This document shows positions 18,099 to 25,947 of a DNA stretch of 64,000 nucleotides, piece by piece. Position 1 is the stretch's first letter. Every line of letters starts with the position of its first letter. The notes beneath the pieces were generated by a model, which worked only from the letters and a program-made list of their open reading frames with translations, was not told where the DNA came from and ran no database searches. A program made the position numbers and the translations under genes. The stretch is from Pseudoxanthomonas wuyuanensis (GTDB lineage Bacteria > Pseudomonadota > Gammaproteobacteria > Xanthomonadales > Xanthomonadaceae): contig NZ_OCND01000002.1 of the NCBI RefSeq assembly GCF_900215535.1, forward strand, positions 372,001 to 436,000, in the 5' to 3' direction.

Positions 18099-19535
18099 TT
18101 ACTCGCTGGCCGCCGGATCCGCCTTCAACGCGCTGCCGAAATCGCCATCGGCCTCCGCCGCCAGATAGGCGAACACCGTGTAGGCGGCCACGTTCTGCGC
18201 CAACGCCTGCGGGTCGATCTTGTCGAGGGTGTCGTCGGCGTTGTGGTGCAGATGGAAATAGTCGCTGCCGTCCTGCGCCAGCCAGGCCCAGGCCAATCCC
18301 TTGGCGGCAAACGGACTGATGTCCGGACCGGCGCCGCCCTGGCCGGGCGCGTACTCGATGCCCAGCGGCGCCAGCGCCTGTGCGATCTGCTCGGTCGCCT
18401 TGCGCGCATGCGCCGGGGCGCCGGTGTTGAAGGCATAGATGCGGCCGGCGCCGAAGTCGCTTTCGGCGGCGATCTGGTGCTTGCCGATGGCGCCGATGTG
18501 CTTTTCGGCATAGGCCTTGCCGCCATGCAGGCCCTGTTCCTCGTTGGCGAAGGCGACCACGCGGATGCTGCGCCTGGGCGCGTGCTTGAGCTTGCCGATC
18601 AGGTGGCCGGCGGCCATGGTGATGCCGATGCCGGCGCCGTCGTCGATGGCCCCGGTACCCAGGTCCCAGGAATCCAGATGCGCGCCGATCAGCACGACTT
18701 CGTCGGGCTTTTCGCGGCCGGTGATTTCGCCGATGACATTCTGCGAGGTGTATTCGCCGTCCCAGCCGCAATCCAGCGCCAGCCGCACGCGTACCGGCCC
18801 GCGGGCCAGCAGGCGCGCCAGTTGGTCGGCATCGGGGATGGTCAGCGACGCCGCCGGCACCGGCGTCAGGCCGTCGTCGAAACGGGTGATGCCGGTGTGG
18901 GCGACACGGTGGTTGTCGGTACCGGCCGAACGCATCAGAAATGCGATCGCGCCCTTGCGGATCGCCGCCGACGGACCGCGCGAACGGATCGCGCCGCCGT
19001 TGCGGTAGTCGCTGCCGTCGCGCGCGGCCTTCATCTGATAGTCGACAAAGGCGATCTTGCCGCCCAGCGAACCTTCCGGCGCCGCCTCCAGCGCGGCCAG
19101 ATCGGGAAAGCGCACGATTTCCGCTTCCACCGTGCCGGCCGGACTGCCGCCCAGCGCGGTGACGGTCAGCGGTTGCGGATGCTTGCCGACGATCGCCGCG
19201 CTTTCGCTGCGGCGTTCCCATTTGGGAAACGTCACCGGCTCCAACCACACCTTGTCGAAGCCCAGCGCCTTGAACTTGGCCTGCGCCCATGCCACCGCGC
19301 GCGCGTCGGCCTCGCTGCCGGCCAGGCGCGGGCCGATTTCGGTGGTCAGCGATTCAACGACCCGCCAGCCGGTGCCGTCGGCCAGCGCCTGTTCGCGCAA
19401 TTGCGCGGCGACAGTCAGTGCGGCATCGGGGATATGGGTTTCGGAAGCTTGGGTTTCGGATTTGCCGGCTTCGGATGAGGCGGCGCAAGCGGAGCCGGTC
19501 AGGCCCAGGGCGAGCAGCAGCGGAGCAAAGCGCAT
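18099..19535 (-). CDS. Secreted M28-family zinc metallopeptidase
   Basis: This exported peptidase (478 residues) carries a signal peptide (MRFAPLLLALGLTGSACA). A PA-type insert at about 140-230 precedes the M28 catalytic core. Zinc-site motifs are visible: LIGAHLDSWDLGTGAIDDGAG is split across the H..D and DDGAG ligands, the general-base pair EE is in FANEEQGLHG, and the closing histidine is in DYFHLHHNADDT. It probably acts as an aminopeptidase or carboxypeptidase in the periplasm or outside the cell. The start at 19535 is chosen because it opens the signal peptide; longer in-frame extension is spurious. Confidence 0.9.
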   Translation of the reverse strand: MRFAPLLLALGLTGSACAASSEAGKSETQASETHIPDAALTVAAQLREQALADGTGWRVVESLTTEIGPRLAGSEADARAVAWAQAKFKALGFDKVWLEPVTFPKWERRSESAAIVGKHPQPLTVTALGGSPAGTVEAEIVRFPDLAALEAAPEGSLGGKIAFVDYQMKAARDGSDYRNGGAIRSRGPSAAIRKGAIAFLMRSAGTDNHRVAHTGITRFDDGLTPVPAASLTIPDADQLARLLARGPVRVRLALDCGWDGEYTSQNVIGEITGREKPDEVVLIGAHLDSWDLGTGAIDDGAGIGITMAAGHLIGKLKHAPRRSIRVVAFANEEQGLHGGKAYAEKHIGAIGKHQIAAESDFGAGRIYAFNTGAPAHARKATEQIAQALAPLGIEYAPGQGGAGPDISPFAAKGLAWAWLAQDGSDYFHLHHNADDTLDKIDPQALAQNVAAYTVFAYLAAEADGDFGSALKADPAASE

Positions 19536-19630
19536 GAAGGGTTCCCGGAAAGACGAAGCCGCGAGCTTAGCAGCCCGCGGCCGCCGTTGTTGTGCCGTTG
19601 GTGTTGATGTCCGGGAATGCTGTGTGCCAA

Positions 19631-20035
19631 TTATTTCCTCAGCGAATCGCGGATCTCGCGCAGCAATACGATGTCTTCGCTGGGCGCGGCCGGCGGCGGC
19701 GGTTGCTTGCGGGCAAGACGGTTCATGGCCTTGACCACCAGGAAGATCGCAAACGCGACGATGACGAACTGGATCAGCGTGTTGAGAAACTCGCCGATAC
19801 CGATGGCCACGGCCGGCACCGCCTCGCCCGCCGCATCCACGCCGGCCTGCTTCAGCGTCCACACCCACTTGGAAAAATCGACGCCGCCGATCAGCAGGCC
19901 GATCGGCGGCATGATGATCTTGTCCACCAGCGCGGTGACGATCTTGCCGAACGCGGCGCCAATCACCACGCCCACGGCCAGATCGATGACGTTGCCGCGC
20001 ATCGCGAACTCTTTGAACTCGCTGATCATTCCCAT
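19631..20035 (-). CDS. mscL: Large-conductance mechanosensitive channel MscL
   Basis: MscL is the inner-membrane safety valve that opens under hypo-osmotic stress. The 134-residue product has the short N-terminal helix [15 protein letters not shown], the pore helix [18 protein letters not shown] with the family's glycine/alanine packing, a second membrane helix ([19 protein letters not shown]) and a charged C-terminal bundle ending EIRDSLRK. Length and order are standard. It appears monocistronic. Confidence 0.97.
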   Translation of the reverse strand: MGMISEFKEFAMRGNVIDLAVGVVIGAAFGKIVTALVDKIIMPPIGLLIGGVDFSKWVWTLKQAGVDAAGEAVPAVAIGIGEFLNTLIQFVIVAFAIFLVVKAMNRLARKQPPPPAAPSEDIVLLREIRDSLRK

Positions 20036-20186
20036 GCCTGTCTCCTTATGGATGCGGTGCCCGGATGATAGTCCGGGCGTCTTGCCGCTTTACGGAAAGG
20101 GGATTCGGCCGCAGCAATCTGGCGCGTTCCGAACCGAGGACGGTCGCGGCCGGATGGCCGCGGCGCAAGCGTATCGCACAACCGGT

Positions 20187-20894
20187 TCAGGCGACGATGG
20201 CGCCCAGCAGTTCGGCCACGCCTTCAAGCCGGGCGTTGAAGCGGTCGCCGGGCTTCAGCGCCGCCACGCCGGCCGGTGTGCCCATGAACACCAGATCGCC
20301 GGCGCGCAGCGCGTACAGCAGCGACAGCTCATGCAGGATGTCGGGCACGTCCCAGATAAGATCGGCCAGCGAACCGTGCTGGCGGATTTCGCCGTTGACG
20401 CTGAGGCTGAGCGTACGCGCGTCCAGTTCGCCGACCTCGCTGGCCGGCACCAGTTCGCTGATCGGCGCCGAATGATCGAAGCCCTTGCCGGTATCCCACG
20501 GCAGCCCCTTGGCCTTGGCCGCGGCCTGCAGATCGCGGCGGGTCAGATCCAGGCCGACGCCGTAGGCGATCACCAGCGCTTGCGCCTGCTCGCGCGACAA
20601 CGGGCCGGCCGGCGCATCCTGGCCAAGCGCCACCACCAGCTCGACTTCGTGGTGCAGGTCCTGGGTGCCGGGCGGGTAGGGCACATCGGCATTGCCGGTG
20701 ACGATGGCATCGGCCGGTTTGTGGAAGAACACCGGCTGGCCGCGGTCGGCCTTCGAAGCCGGTGCGCTGGCGCCCATTTCGCGGGCGTGATCGGCAAAGT
20801 TGCGGCCGACGCAGAAGATGCGGCGGACCGGAAAAGCGTTTCCGCCGCGGACGGGAACGCGCGGCTGCGGCGGGGCAGGAATGATGTCGGTCAT
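20187..20894 (-). CDS. Fumarylacetoacetate hydrolase (FAH) family protein
   Basis: The 235-residue protein is a single FAH-fold domain, like fumarylpyruvate hydrolases and acylpyruvases. The characteristic CVGRNFADHAREMG, the metal-ligand region LHHEVELVVALG, the aspartate in GVGLDLTRRDLQ, the KGFDHSAPI loop and FMGTPAGVA are all present. It would hydrolyse a C-C bond in a beta-diketo acid using a divalent metal. No aromatic-degradation genes surround it, so acylpyruvate or oxaloacetate-type activity is possible. Confidence 0.88.
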   Translation of the reverse strand: MTDIIPAPPQPRVPVRGGNAFPVRRIFCVGRNFADHAREMGASAPASKADRGQPVFFHKPADAIVTGNADVPYPPGTQDLHHEVELVVALGQDAPAGPLSREQAQALVIAYGVGLDLTRRDLQAAAKAKGLPWDTGKGFDHSAPISELVPASEVGELDARTLSLSVNGEIRQHGSLADLIWDVPDILHELSLLYALRAGDLVFMGTPAGVAALKPGDRFNARLEGVAELLGAIVA

Positions 20895-21074
20895 GGGCGG
20901 CTCGGTGCGGGCGAGGGCACAGAGTTTAGGGGAAGCATGGCCGCGGCGTAGGCCGAAGTGCGTTTTCGGGAGAAATCACGCCAACACCACATTGTTCACC
21001 GCACGGGCGCGTTGCGACGCGTTTGCGGCTGAGAGGGCCGATGGCCTCAGTGGGCGCGGGCGCGGCCGGCCGGT

Positions 21075-21350
21075 TTATCGCGACAGCGGCAGTACCGGTT
21101 TGCGGACGACGCGGTATTCGCCGTCGACCACGCTGCCCTGGCGCGCCACCGGCTTGCCGCGCTGGCGGAACAGCTTGTACAGCAATCCGGCGGCGATCAT
21201 CGCTGCGCCAACGAACACACTGACGAACACCAGCACGCACAGCACCGCCAGGCCCAGCAATCCCACTGCCAGGCGCAGCAACGGATGGCGCGGCTTGCGC
21301 GGCGCAAAGGCGGAACGGAAGCTGTTGAAATGGAACTGTCGGGCGAACAT
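21075..21350 (-). CDS. Small single-pass membrane protein, unknown function
   Basis: This 91-residue product starts MFARQFHFNSFRSAF. It has one or two closely spaced hydrophobic helices at about residues 29-65 (LLRLAVGLLGLAVLCVLVFV and SVFVGAAMIAAGLLY), with a basic tail on each side. Strong hydrophobic coding signal and an ATG facing away from the divergent Rieske gene support it. I do not recognise a family. An in-frame extension to 21557 crosses into the neighbouring gene and is rejected. Confidence 0.6.
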   Translation of the reverse strand: MFARQFHFNSFRSAFAPRKPRHPLLRLAVGLLGLAVLCVLVFVSVFVGAAMIAAGLLYKLFRQRGKPVARQGSVVDGEYRVVRKPVLPLSR

Positions 21351-21439
21351 CGGGGGACGTCGTGTCAGAATGCGGACGGGGCCGGTGCGGCAGTATCGGG
21401 TGACAGAAACATGACTGTGTGAGAACTTCGTTAAATCCG

Positions 21440-21763
21440 ATGCGATTGCTGGCGCTGAATGACATCGAGGATGGCGGTTTCGCCGAGATTGAAGCCACCA
21501 TTGGCGACGATGCCGAGTCCTTGCTGCTTTTCCGCCAGGGCGGGCAGGTCCGCGCATGGCTCAATATCTGTCCGCATGCGGGCCGGCGGCTGGACTGGGC
21601 CCCGGGCAAGTTTCTCAAGGACAAGCAGGGCCATCTGATCTGCGCCGCGCATGGCGCTTCGTTCGAACTGGAGGCAGGCCTCTGCGTGGCCGGCCCCTGC
21701 CGCGGCGATGCGCTGCGCCCGGTGGCCGTCGAAGTGGTCGATGGTCAGGTACGGCTGTTGTAG
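21440..21763 (+). CDS. Rieske [2Fe-2S] ferredoxin-like protein
   Basis: The 107-residue protein is one Rieske domain. The cluster ligands are visible as C-P-H in NICPHAGRRLDWAPG and C-A-A-H in HLICAAHGASFE. It resembles the small ferredoxins that pass electrons to oxygenases or act as nitrite-reductase-like small subunits, but no partner is adjacent. The ATG at 21440 is preferred over a GTG at 21419, giving the usual short N-terminus. Its stop codon (TAG, 21761-21763) lies within a REP-like sequence. Confidence 0.85.
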   Translation: MRLLALNDIEDGGFAEIEATIGDDAESLLLFRQGGQVRAWLNICPHAGRRLDWAPGKFLKDKQGHLICAAHGASFELEAGLCVAGPCRGDALRPVAVEVVDGQVRLL

Positions 21764-21776
21764 GAGCGCCGCGATT
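21759..21776. repeat. REP-like half element between convergent genes
   Basis: TGTAGGAGCGCCGCGATT matches the head of the REP family seen at 32.6 and 41.6 kb. It supplies the TAG stop of the Rieske gene and reaches the stop of the convergent SLC13 gene, so it fills the whole 11-base gap. Confidence 0.6.
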
Positions 21777-23637
21777 ATCCCGCCCGTCCGCCCCACCAGA
21801 ACATGATGTTGACGGCGACCACCACCACCAGCGTATAGGTCAGCGACAACGGTCCGCCGACGCGCCACAGCTGCCGCGAGGTGTAGTTGGCCGGGCCGGT
21901 GATCATCGAGATCACCGGGTTGGAGGCGGTCATCAGGTTGTTGGACGCCGACAGCGCCACGATCAGCGCGAACGCGGTGGGATTGCCGCCGGCGGCCAGC
22001 GCCAGGTTGATCGCCATCGGCACCATCACGATGGTGGCGCCGACATGGCTGATGACCAGCGAAAACGCGGTGGTCAGCAGCGCGATGGCGATCTCCAGCG
22101 CCCAGATCGGAATGCCTTCCGGCAGCCGCTCCACCGTGTGCCCGGCGACCCAGGCCGCGGCGCCGCTGCTGTCCATCGCCCAGCCCAGCGGTATCAGCCC
22201 GGCCATCAGGAACACGGTCTTCCAGTTGATCGCCGCGTAGGCTTCATCCATCCGCAGCACGCCGGTCAGCAGCATGCCGGCCACGCCGGTCATCAGCGTC
22301 AGCGACACCGGCAGCCGCGAGGTCAGCGCGATTACCACCGTGATGGCGAAGATGCTCATCGCGATCTTGAACTTGTGCGGGCGCTGCTCGCCTTTCGGGT
22401 AGTCGGTCACCACCACGAAATCGCGGCTTTCCGCCGCCTGGCCAAGATCCTGCCAGATGCTGTGGAACACCAGCATGTCGCCGGCGCGCAGGGTCACCGT
22501 GCGCACGTCTTCGCGGATGACCTTCTTGTCGCGGTTGATCGCCAGCAGGCTGATGCCGCTCTGCTTGCGCAGGCGCAGGTCGCGGGCGGTCTTGCCGATG
22601 AACTTGGAAGTCGGCGGAATCACCGCTTCGGAAATGCCGGCGCGGCTGGGATTGAACAGGTCGCCGAAGTGGCGCAGGCGCGACGACATGCGCAGGAAAT
22701 GGTTCTGCGCGAAATCGGCCACCGCCTGGCGCGCGCCCATCACCCCCAGCACGCTGCCGACCCAGATGCGCATGTCCGCCGGCGGCGCCAGCCGGGTGTC
22801 GTTGCCGGTCTGCAGCGCCAGCATCAGCGGGGCGTCGTGCATCGCCTCGGCCTCGCCCAGCGACATGCCCACCAGCGGACTCTCGGCGGTGACCACCAGT
22901 TCGAACACGTCGCCTTCGATGCCGTAGGTGCTGGCGAAGTAGCTTTCGGTACGCGCCGGGGTCACCACGCCGTTGTCGGGATCGTCCTTGAGCTTCTTGT
23001 CGCCGAAGAAGCGGAAATACAGCAGCGACGCCGCCAGCAGCGCCACGCCGATAGGAAGCGGCGCGAACATCCGCAGCGGCTCCAGCGTCGCCATGCCCGA
23101 CGGCAGGTTGTTGTTGGCCGAGATCAGCAGATCGTTGAGCAGGATCAGCGGCGAGTTGCCGACCATGGTCAGCGCCCCGCCCATCACGATGGCGGCCGCA
23201 ATCGGGAACAGCAGCCGCTGCAGCGACAGCCCGGTCCGCGACGACAGCCGCGAGGCCACCGGCAGGTACAACGCCATCACCGACGGGTTCTGCATGAACG
23301 AGGAATTGAGGCCGGCGATGGCCGTGGTCATCAGCATCAGCCGCTGCTCGATGCCGTGGCCGCGCCGCAGCAGCCACGAGGCCAGCCGGTTCAGCGCGCC
23401 GGTGCGGTCCAGGCCGGCGCCCAGGATCATCGTGGCGATGATGCTCATCACCGCGTTGCCGGAGAAGCCGCCGAAGATTTCCTCCGGGGCGATCAGGCCG
23501 GTCAGCCCTAGCACCACCAGCACCACCAGCGCGACCAGGTCGGCGCGGATGCGTTCGAACAGGAACATCGCCATCGTGAACCCGACCAGCCCGAGGACGA
23601 GCTTCATGTCGTTGGTCAGCGTCAGCGCGTTTTCCAT
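21775..23637 (-). CDS. SLC13/DASS-family anion permease with TrkA-C domains
   Basis: This 620-residue inner-membrane transporter has N- and C-terminal membrane halves separated by a soluble region at about residues 210-380. That region holds two TrkA-C (RCK_C) modules, for example GMSLGEAEAMHDAPLMLALQ and SGISLLAINRDKKVIREDV. The architecture is that of bacterial SLC13 members such as SdcS/YbhI-like and sulfate permeases. Substrate is probably a dicarboxylate or sulfate. The ATG at 23637 follows directly after a heptad-repeat element; longer frames would translate the repeat as ITNHESRITNPQSRIT and are judged spurious. Confidence 0.85.
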   Translation of the reverse strand: MENALTLTNDMKLVLGLVGFTMAMFLFERIRADLVALVVLVVLGLTGLIAPEEIFGGFSGNAVMSIIATMILGAGLDRTGALNRLASWLLRRGHGIEQRLMLMTTAIAGLNSSFMQNPSVMALYLPVASRLSSRTGLSLQRLLFPIAAAIVMGGALTMVGNSPLILLNDLLISANNNLPSGMATLEPLRMFAPLPIGVALLAASLLYFRFFGDKKLKDDPDNGVVTPARTESYFASTYGIEGDVFELVVTAESPLVGMSLGEAEAMHDAPLMLALQTGNDTRLAPPADMRIWVGSVLGVMGARQAVADFAQNHFLRMSSRLRHFGDLFNPSRAGISEAVIPPTSKFIGKTARDLRLRKQSGISLLAINRDKKVIREDVRTVTLRAGDMLVFHSIWQDLGQAAESRDFVVVTDYPKGEQRPHKFKIAMSIFAITVVIALTSRLPVSLTLMTGVAGMLLTGVLRMDEAYAAINWKTVFLMAGLIPLGWAMDSSGAAAWVAGHTVERLPEGIPIWALEIAIALLTTAFSLVISHVGATIVMVPMAINLALAAGGNPTAFALIVALSASNNLMTASNPVISMITGPANYTSRQLWRVGGPLSLTYTLVVVVAVNIMFWWGGRAG

Positions 23638-23649
23638 TACGGCAGCCGT

Positions 23650-23845
23650 GATTCGTGATTGGGGATTGGTGATGCGCGATTCGTGGTTCGTGATTGGTAA
23701 TTGGTGATTGGCGATTCGCAAAAGCGCATGCGGCGGACTTCCATGGCAGCGGCCACGGGACTGAAACGCGCAAAGATGGAGTGCCTAATTTTCAATCGTG
23801 ATCACCAATCACCAATCACCAATCACCAATCACCAATCACCAATC
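23650..23845. repeat. Heptad-repeat inverted element 3 (GATTGGT type), between trmB and the SLC13 gene
   Basis: Ten GATTGGT-like heptads (variants GATTCGT, GATTGGG, GATTGGC and others) run from 23650 to 23719. An 84-base spacer follows. Six perfect ACCAATC heptads in inverted orientation run from 23804 to 23845. The outermost inverted heptad contains the TGA stop codon of trmB (23844-23846), so the array starts exactly at the gene end. The design matches elements 1 and 2, but the heptad sequence is unrelated. Variant units in the left arm suggest it is older than the uniform right arm. Confidence 0.92.
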
Positions 23846-24578
23846 ACTGCTTGTCATAGAGCAGATCCCACACGCCATGGCCCAGCTTCTGGCCGCGGGT
23901 CTCGAAGTGGGTCTGCGGGCGCCAGTCCGGACGCGGCACATGGCCGCGCGGGCCGGCGCGATTGCGCAGGCCGGGAGTGGCGTCCAGCACGTCCCACATC
24001 TGTTCGGCATAGTCCCGCCAGTCGGTGGCCGCATGCAAGCGGCCGCCGTTGCGCAACTTGGCTGCCAGCAGTGCGGCGAATTCGGGCTGGATCAGTCGGC
24101 GCTTGTTGTGGCGTTTTTTGTGCCAGGGGTCGGGGAAGTAGATGCGTACCTCGTCCAGCGCGCCGTCAGCCACTTCGTTGCGCAGCACTTCCACCGCGTC
24201 ATGGTGGTACAGGCGCACATGATCGCTGCCGTCTTCGGCCAGCGCATTGAGCAGCCGGCCCACACCGGGGGCATGCACCTCGATGCCGATGTAGTCGCGG
24301 CCGGCGTCGTTGGCCACCGCATAGCGCAAGGCCTCGCCATTGCCGAAGCCGATCTCCAGCACCCGCGGCGCCTGGCGGCCGAATACCGCGTCGAAATCGC
24401 GCAATTGCCCGGTGTAATCCAGCCCGTAGCGCGGCCACTGGGTATCGAACGCGCGCTGCTGGGCTTCGGTGAAGCGGCCCTGACGCAGTACGAAGCTGCG
24501 CACCTCGCGCCGGCCCTCGGTCACCGTGAACGGCTTGGGCGGGGTCTTGGCGCCAGGGCTGGAGAATGGGTCGGTCAA
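23844..24578 (-). CDS. trmB: tRNA (guanine-N7)-methyltransferase TrmB
   Basis: TrmB methylates G46 in the variable loop of tRNAs using SAM. The 244-residue product has the Rossmann SAM motif [16 protein letters not shown], the family motif [15 protein letters not shown], and the C-terminal [15 protein letters not shown]. The start is taken as the TTG at 24578, giving [17 protein letters not shown] as in related proteins. The in-frame sequence further upstream has no family similarity. The stop codon is inside a heptad repeat. Confidence 0.93.
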   Translation of the reverse strand: MTDPFSSPGAKTPPKPFTVTEGRREVRSFVLRQGRFTEAQQRAFDTQWPRYGLDYTGQLRDFDAVFGRQAPRVLEIGFGNGEALRYAVANDAGRDYIGIEVHAPGVGRLLNALAEDGSDHVRLYHHDAVEVLRNEVADGALDEVRIYFPDPWHKKRHNKRRLIQPEFAALLAAKLRNGGRLHAATDWRDYAEQMWDVLDATPGLRNRAGPRGHVPRPDWRPQTHFETRGQKLGHGVWDLLYDKQ

Positions 24579-24654
24579 CTGAGATCTCTTTCTTTGCGCA
24601 GCGGAGGATGCGTCCGCCATCCTTGGCGCGACCATGCGTTCTTCGGAACATCCG

Positions 24655-24676
24655 GCCCGGCCATTCGTGGCCGGGC
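24655..24676 (-). terminator. UUCG-type hairpin between thiG and trmB
   Basis: GCCCGGCCA and TGGCCGGGC form a perfect 9-bp stem around a TTCG tetraloop in the 139-base gap after thiG. There is no T-tract, so it may be a structural attenuator, an mRNA-end protector or a weak terminator for the thiS-thiG transcript. Confidence 0.4.
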
Positions 24677-24717
24677 GGTCGCCGGCGCGGGAGCCTGTGG
24701 CTCGCAAGCGCGCCGGC

Positions 24718-25512
24718 TCACCCAATCAGCCCATCGATCGGGCTGGACGCCGAGGCATTGCGCTTGCGCGGGATGCGCCCGGCCAGGAAGGCTTCGCGGC
24801 CGGCTTCGACCGCCTTGCGCATTGCGCTGGCCATCAGGACCGGGTGCTTCGCGCCGGCGATGGCGGTGTTCATCAGCACCCCGTCGCAACCCAGTTCCAT
24901 CGCGATGGCGGCATCGGACGCAGTGCCGACGCCGGCATCGACCAGCACCGGCACCTTGGCGTTCTCGATGATTTCCAGCAGGTTGTACCTGTTCTGGATG
25001 CCCAGGCCCGAGCCGATCGGCGCGGCCAGCGGCATCACCGCCACGCAGCCGATGTCCTCCAGCCGGCGCGCCAGGATGGGGTCGTCGCTGGTGTAGACCA
25101 TGACCTGGAAGCCGTCGGCGACCAGCGTCTCGGCGGCGGCCAGGGTCTGCACCACGTCCGGGTACAGGGTTTTCTGGTCGCCCAGCACCTCCAGCTTGAC
25201 CAGGGTGTGGCCATCCAGCAGTTCGCGCGCCAGCCGGCAGGTGCGCACGGCGTCGTCGGCGGTGTAGCAGCCGGCGGTGTTGGGCAGGATGGTGTAGCGG
25301 TCCGGCGGCAGCACGTCGAGCAGGTTGGGCTCGTTGGGCGACTGGCCCAGGTTGGTGCGGCGGATGGCGACGGTGACGATTTCGGCGCCGGCGGCTTCGG
25401 TGGCCAGCCGGGTTTCTTCGAAATCCTTGAACTTGCCGGTGCCGGTGAGCAGGCGGGAACGGTAGGTTTTTCCCGCAATCACCAGCGGGTCGGTAGGGGT
25501 ATCGTGGGGCAT
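24718..25512 (-). CDS. thiG: Thiazole synthase ThiG
   Basis: ThiG condenses deoxyxylulose phosphate, dehydroglycine and ThiS-thiocarboxylate sulfur into the thiazole phosphate of thiamine. The 264-residue TIM-barrel shows [15 protein letters not shown] at the start, the Schiff-base lysine in [11 protein letters not shown], and the phosphate-binding end [16 protein letters not shown] followed by [11 protein letters not shown]. The ATG at 25512 begins [14 protein letters not shown]. The sulfur carrier ThiS is 38 bases upstream on the same strand, forming a thiS-thiG operon. No THI-box riboswitch was found before it. Confidence 0.96.
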   Translation of the reverse strand: MPHDTPTDPLVIAGKTYRSRLLTGTGKFKDFEETRLATEAAGAEIVTVAIRRTNLGQSPNEPNLLDVLPPDRYTILPNTAGCYTADDAVRTCRLARELLDGHTLVKLEVLGDQKTLYPDVVQTLAAAETLVADGFQVMVYTSDDPILARRLEDIGCVAVMPLAAPIGSGLGIQNRYNLLEIIENAKVPVLVDAGVGTASDAAIAMELGCDGVLMNTAIAGAKHPVLMASAMRKAVEAGREAFLAGRIPRKRNASASSPIDGLIG

Positions 25513-25550
25513 CGGGCGATTATCGCCGAAAACCGCGCGACATCGGCGTT

Positions 25551-25751
25551 TCAGCCGCCACCCAGCGCGTGGACGATCTCGACCCGGTCGCCTTCGTGAA
25601 GCGCATGTGAGCCGTGCAGGCCGCGCGGAACGATTTCGCCGTTGACCTCCACGGCGACCCGGCGCTCGGCCAGGCCTTCCTGCAGCAGCAGGGTGGAAAG
25701 CGTGCTTGCGGCCGGAATCTGCCGCGATTGGCCATTGAGCTGGATGTTCAT
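25551..25751 (-). CDS. thiS: Sulfur carrier protein ThiS
   Basis: This 66-residue ubiquitin-like protein starts [13 protein letters not shown] and ends [10 protein letters not shown]. ThiS is activated at its C-terminal Gly-Gly by adenylation and thiocarboxylation and then donates sulfur to ThiG. Here three glycines close the chain. The ATG at 25751 gives the standard length; a longer in-frame version to 25862 lacks family similarity. Confidence 0.93.
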   Translation of the reverse strand: MNIQLNGQSRQIPAASTLSTLLLQEGLAERRVAVEVNGEIVPRGLHGSHALHEGDRVEIVHALGGG

Positions 25752-25947
25752 GCCGCCATTGTCGCCGTTCGCCAGCCATCGCGCATCACGGCCGGAGGCG
25801 CGTTGCGCATTGACGCGTTGCAGCGTGAATGCGGGGGAGCTTGGTGAAACCATGCCCGCCATGCGCAGCCGTACGGCAGAGCGCGGCGGCTACCGCGCCG
25901 GTCCAAGCGTCCCATTCAAGTTGTTCCATTCAAGTCCCGGAGAGACC

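Noticed and set aside
23638..23721. Longer SLC13 N-terminus through the GATTGGT array
   Set aside because: It would give a repetitive NHESRITNPQ tail. The ATG at 23637 gives a normal membrane-protein start.
23650..23845. CRISPR array
   Set aside because: Units are 7 bp, adjacent without unique spacers, inverted in the second half, and no cas genes are present.
25752..25947. THI-box riboswitch before thiS-thiG
   Set aside because: No CTGAGA or ACCTGA-type conserved blocks were found in the gap.
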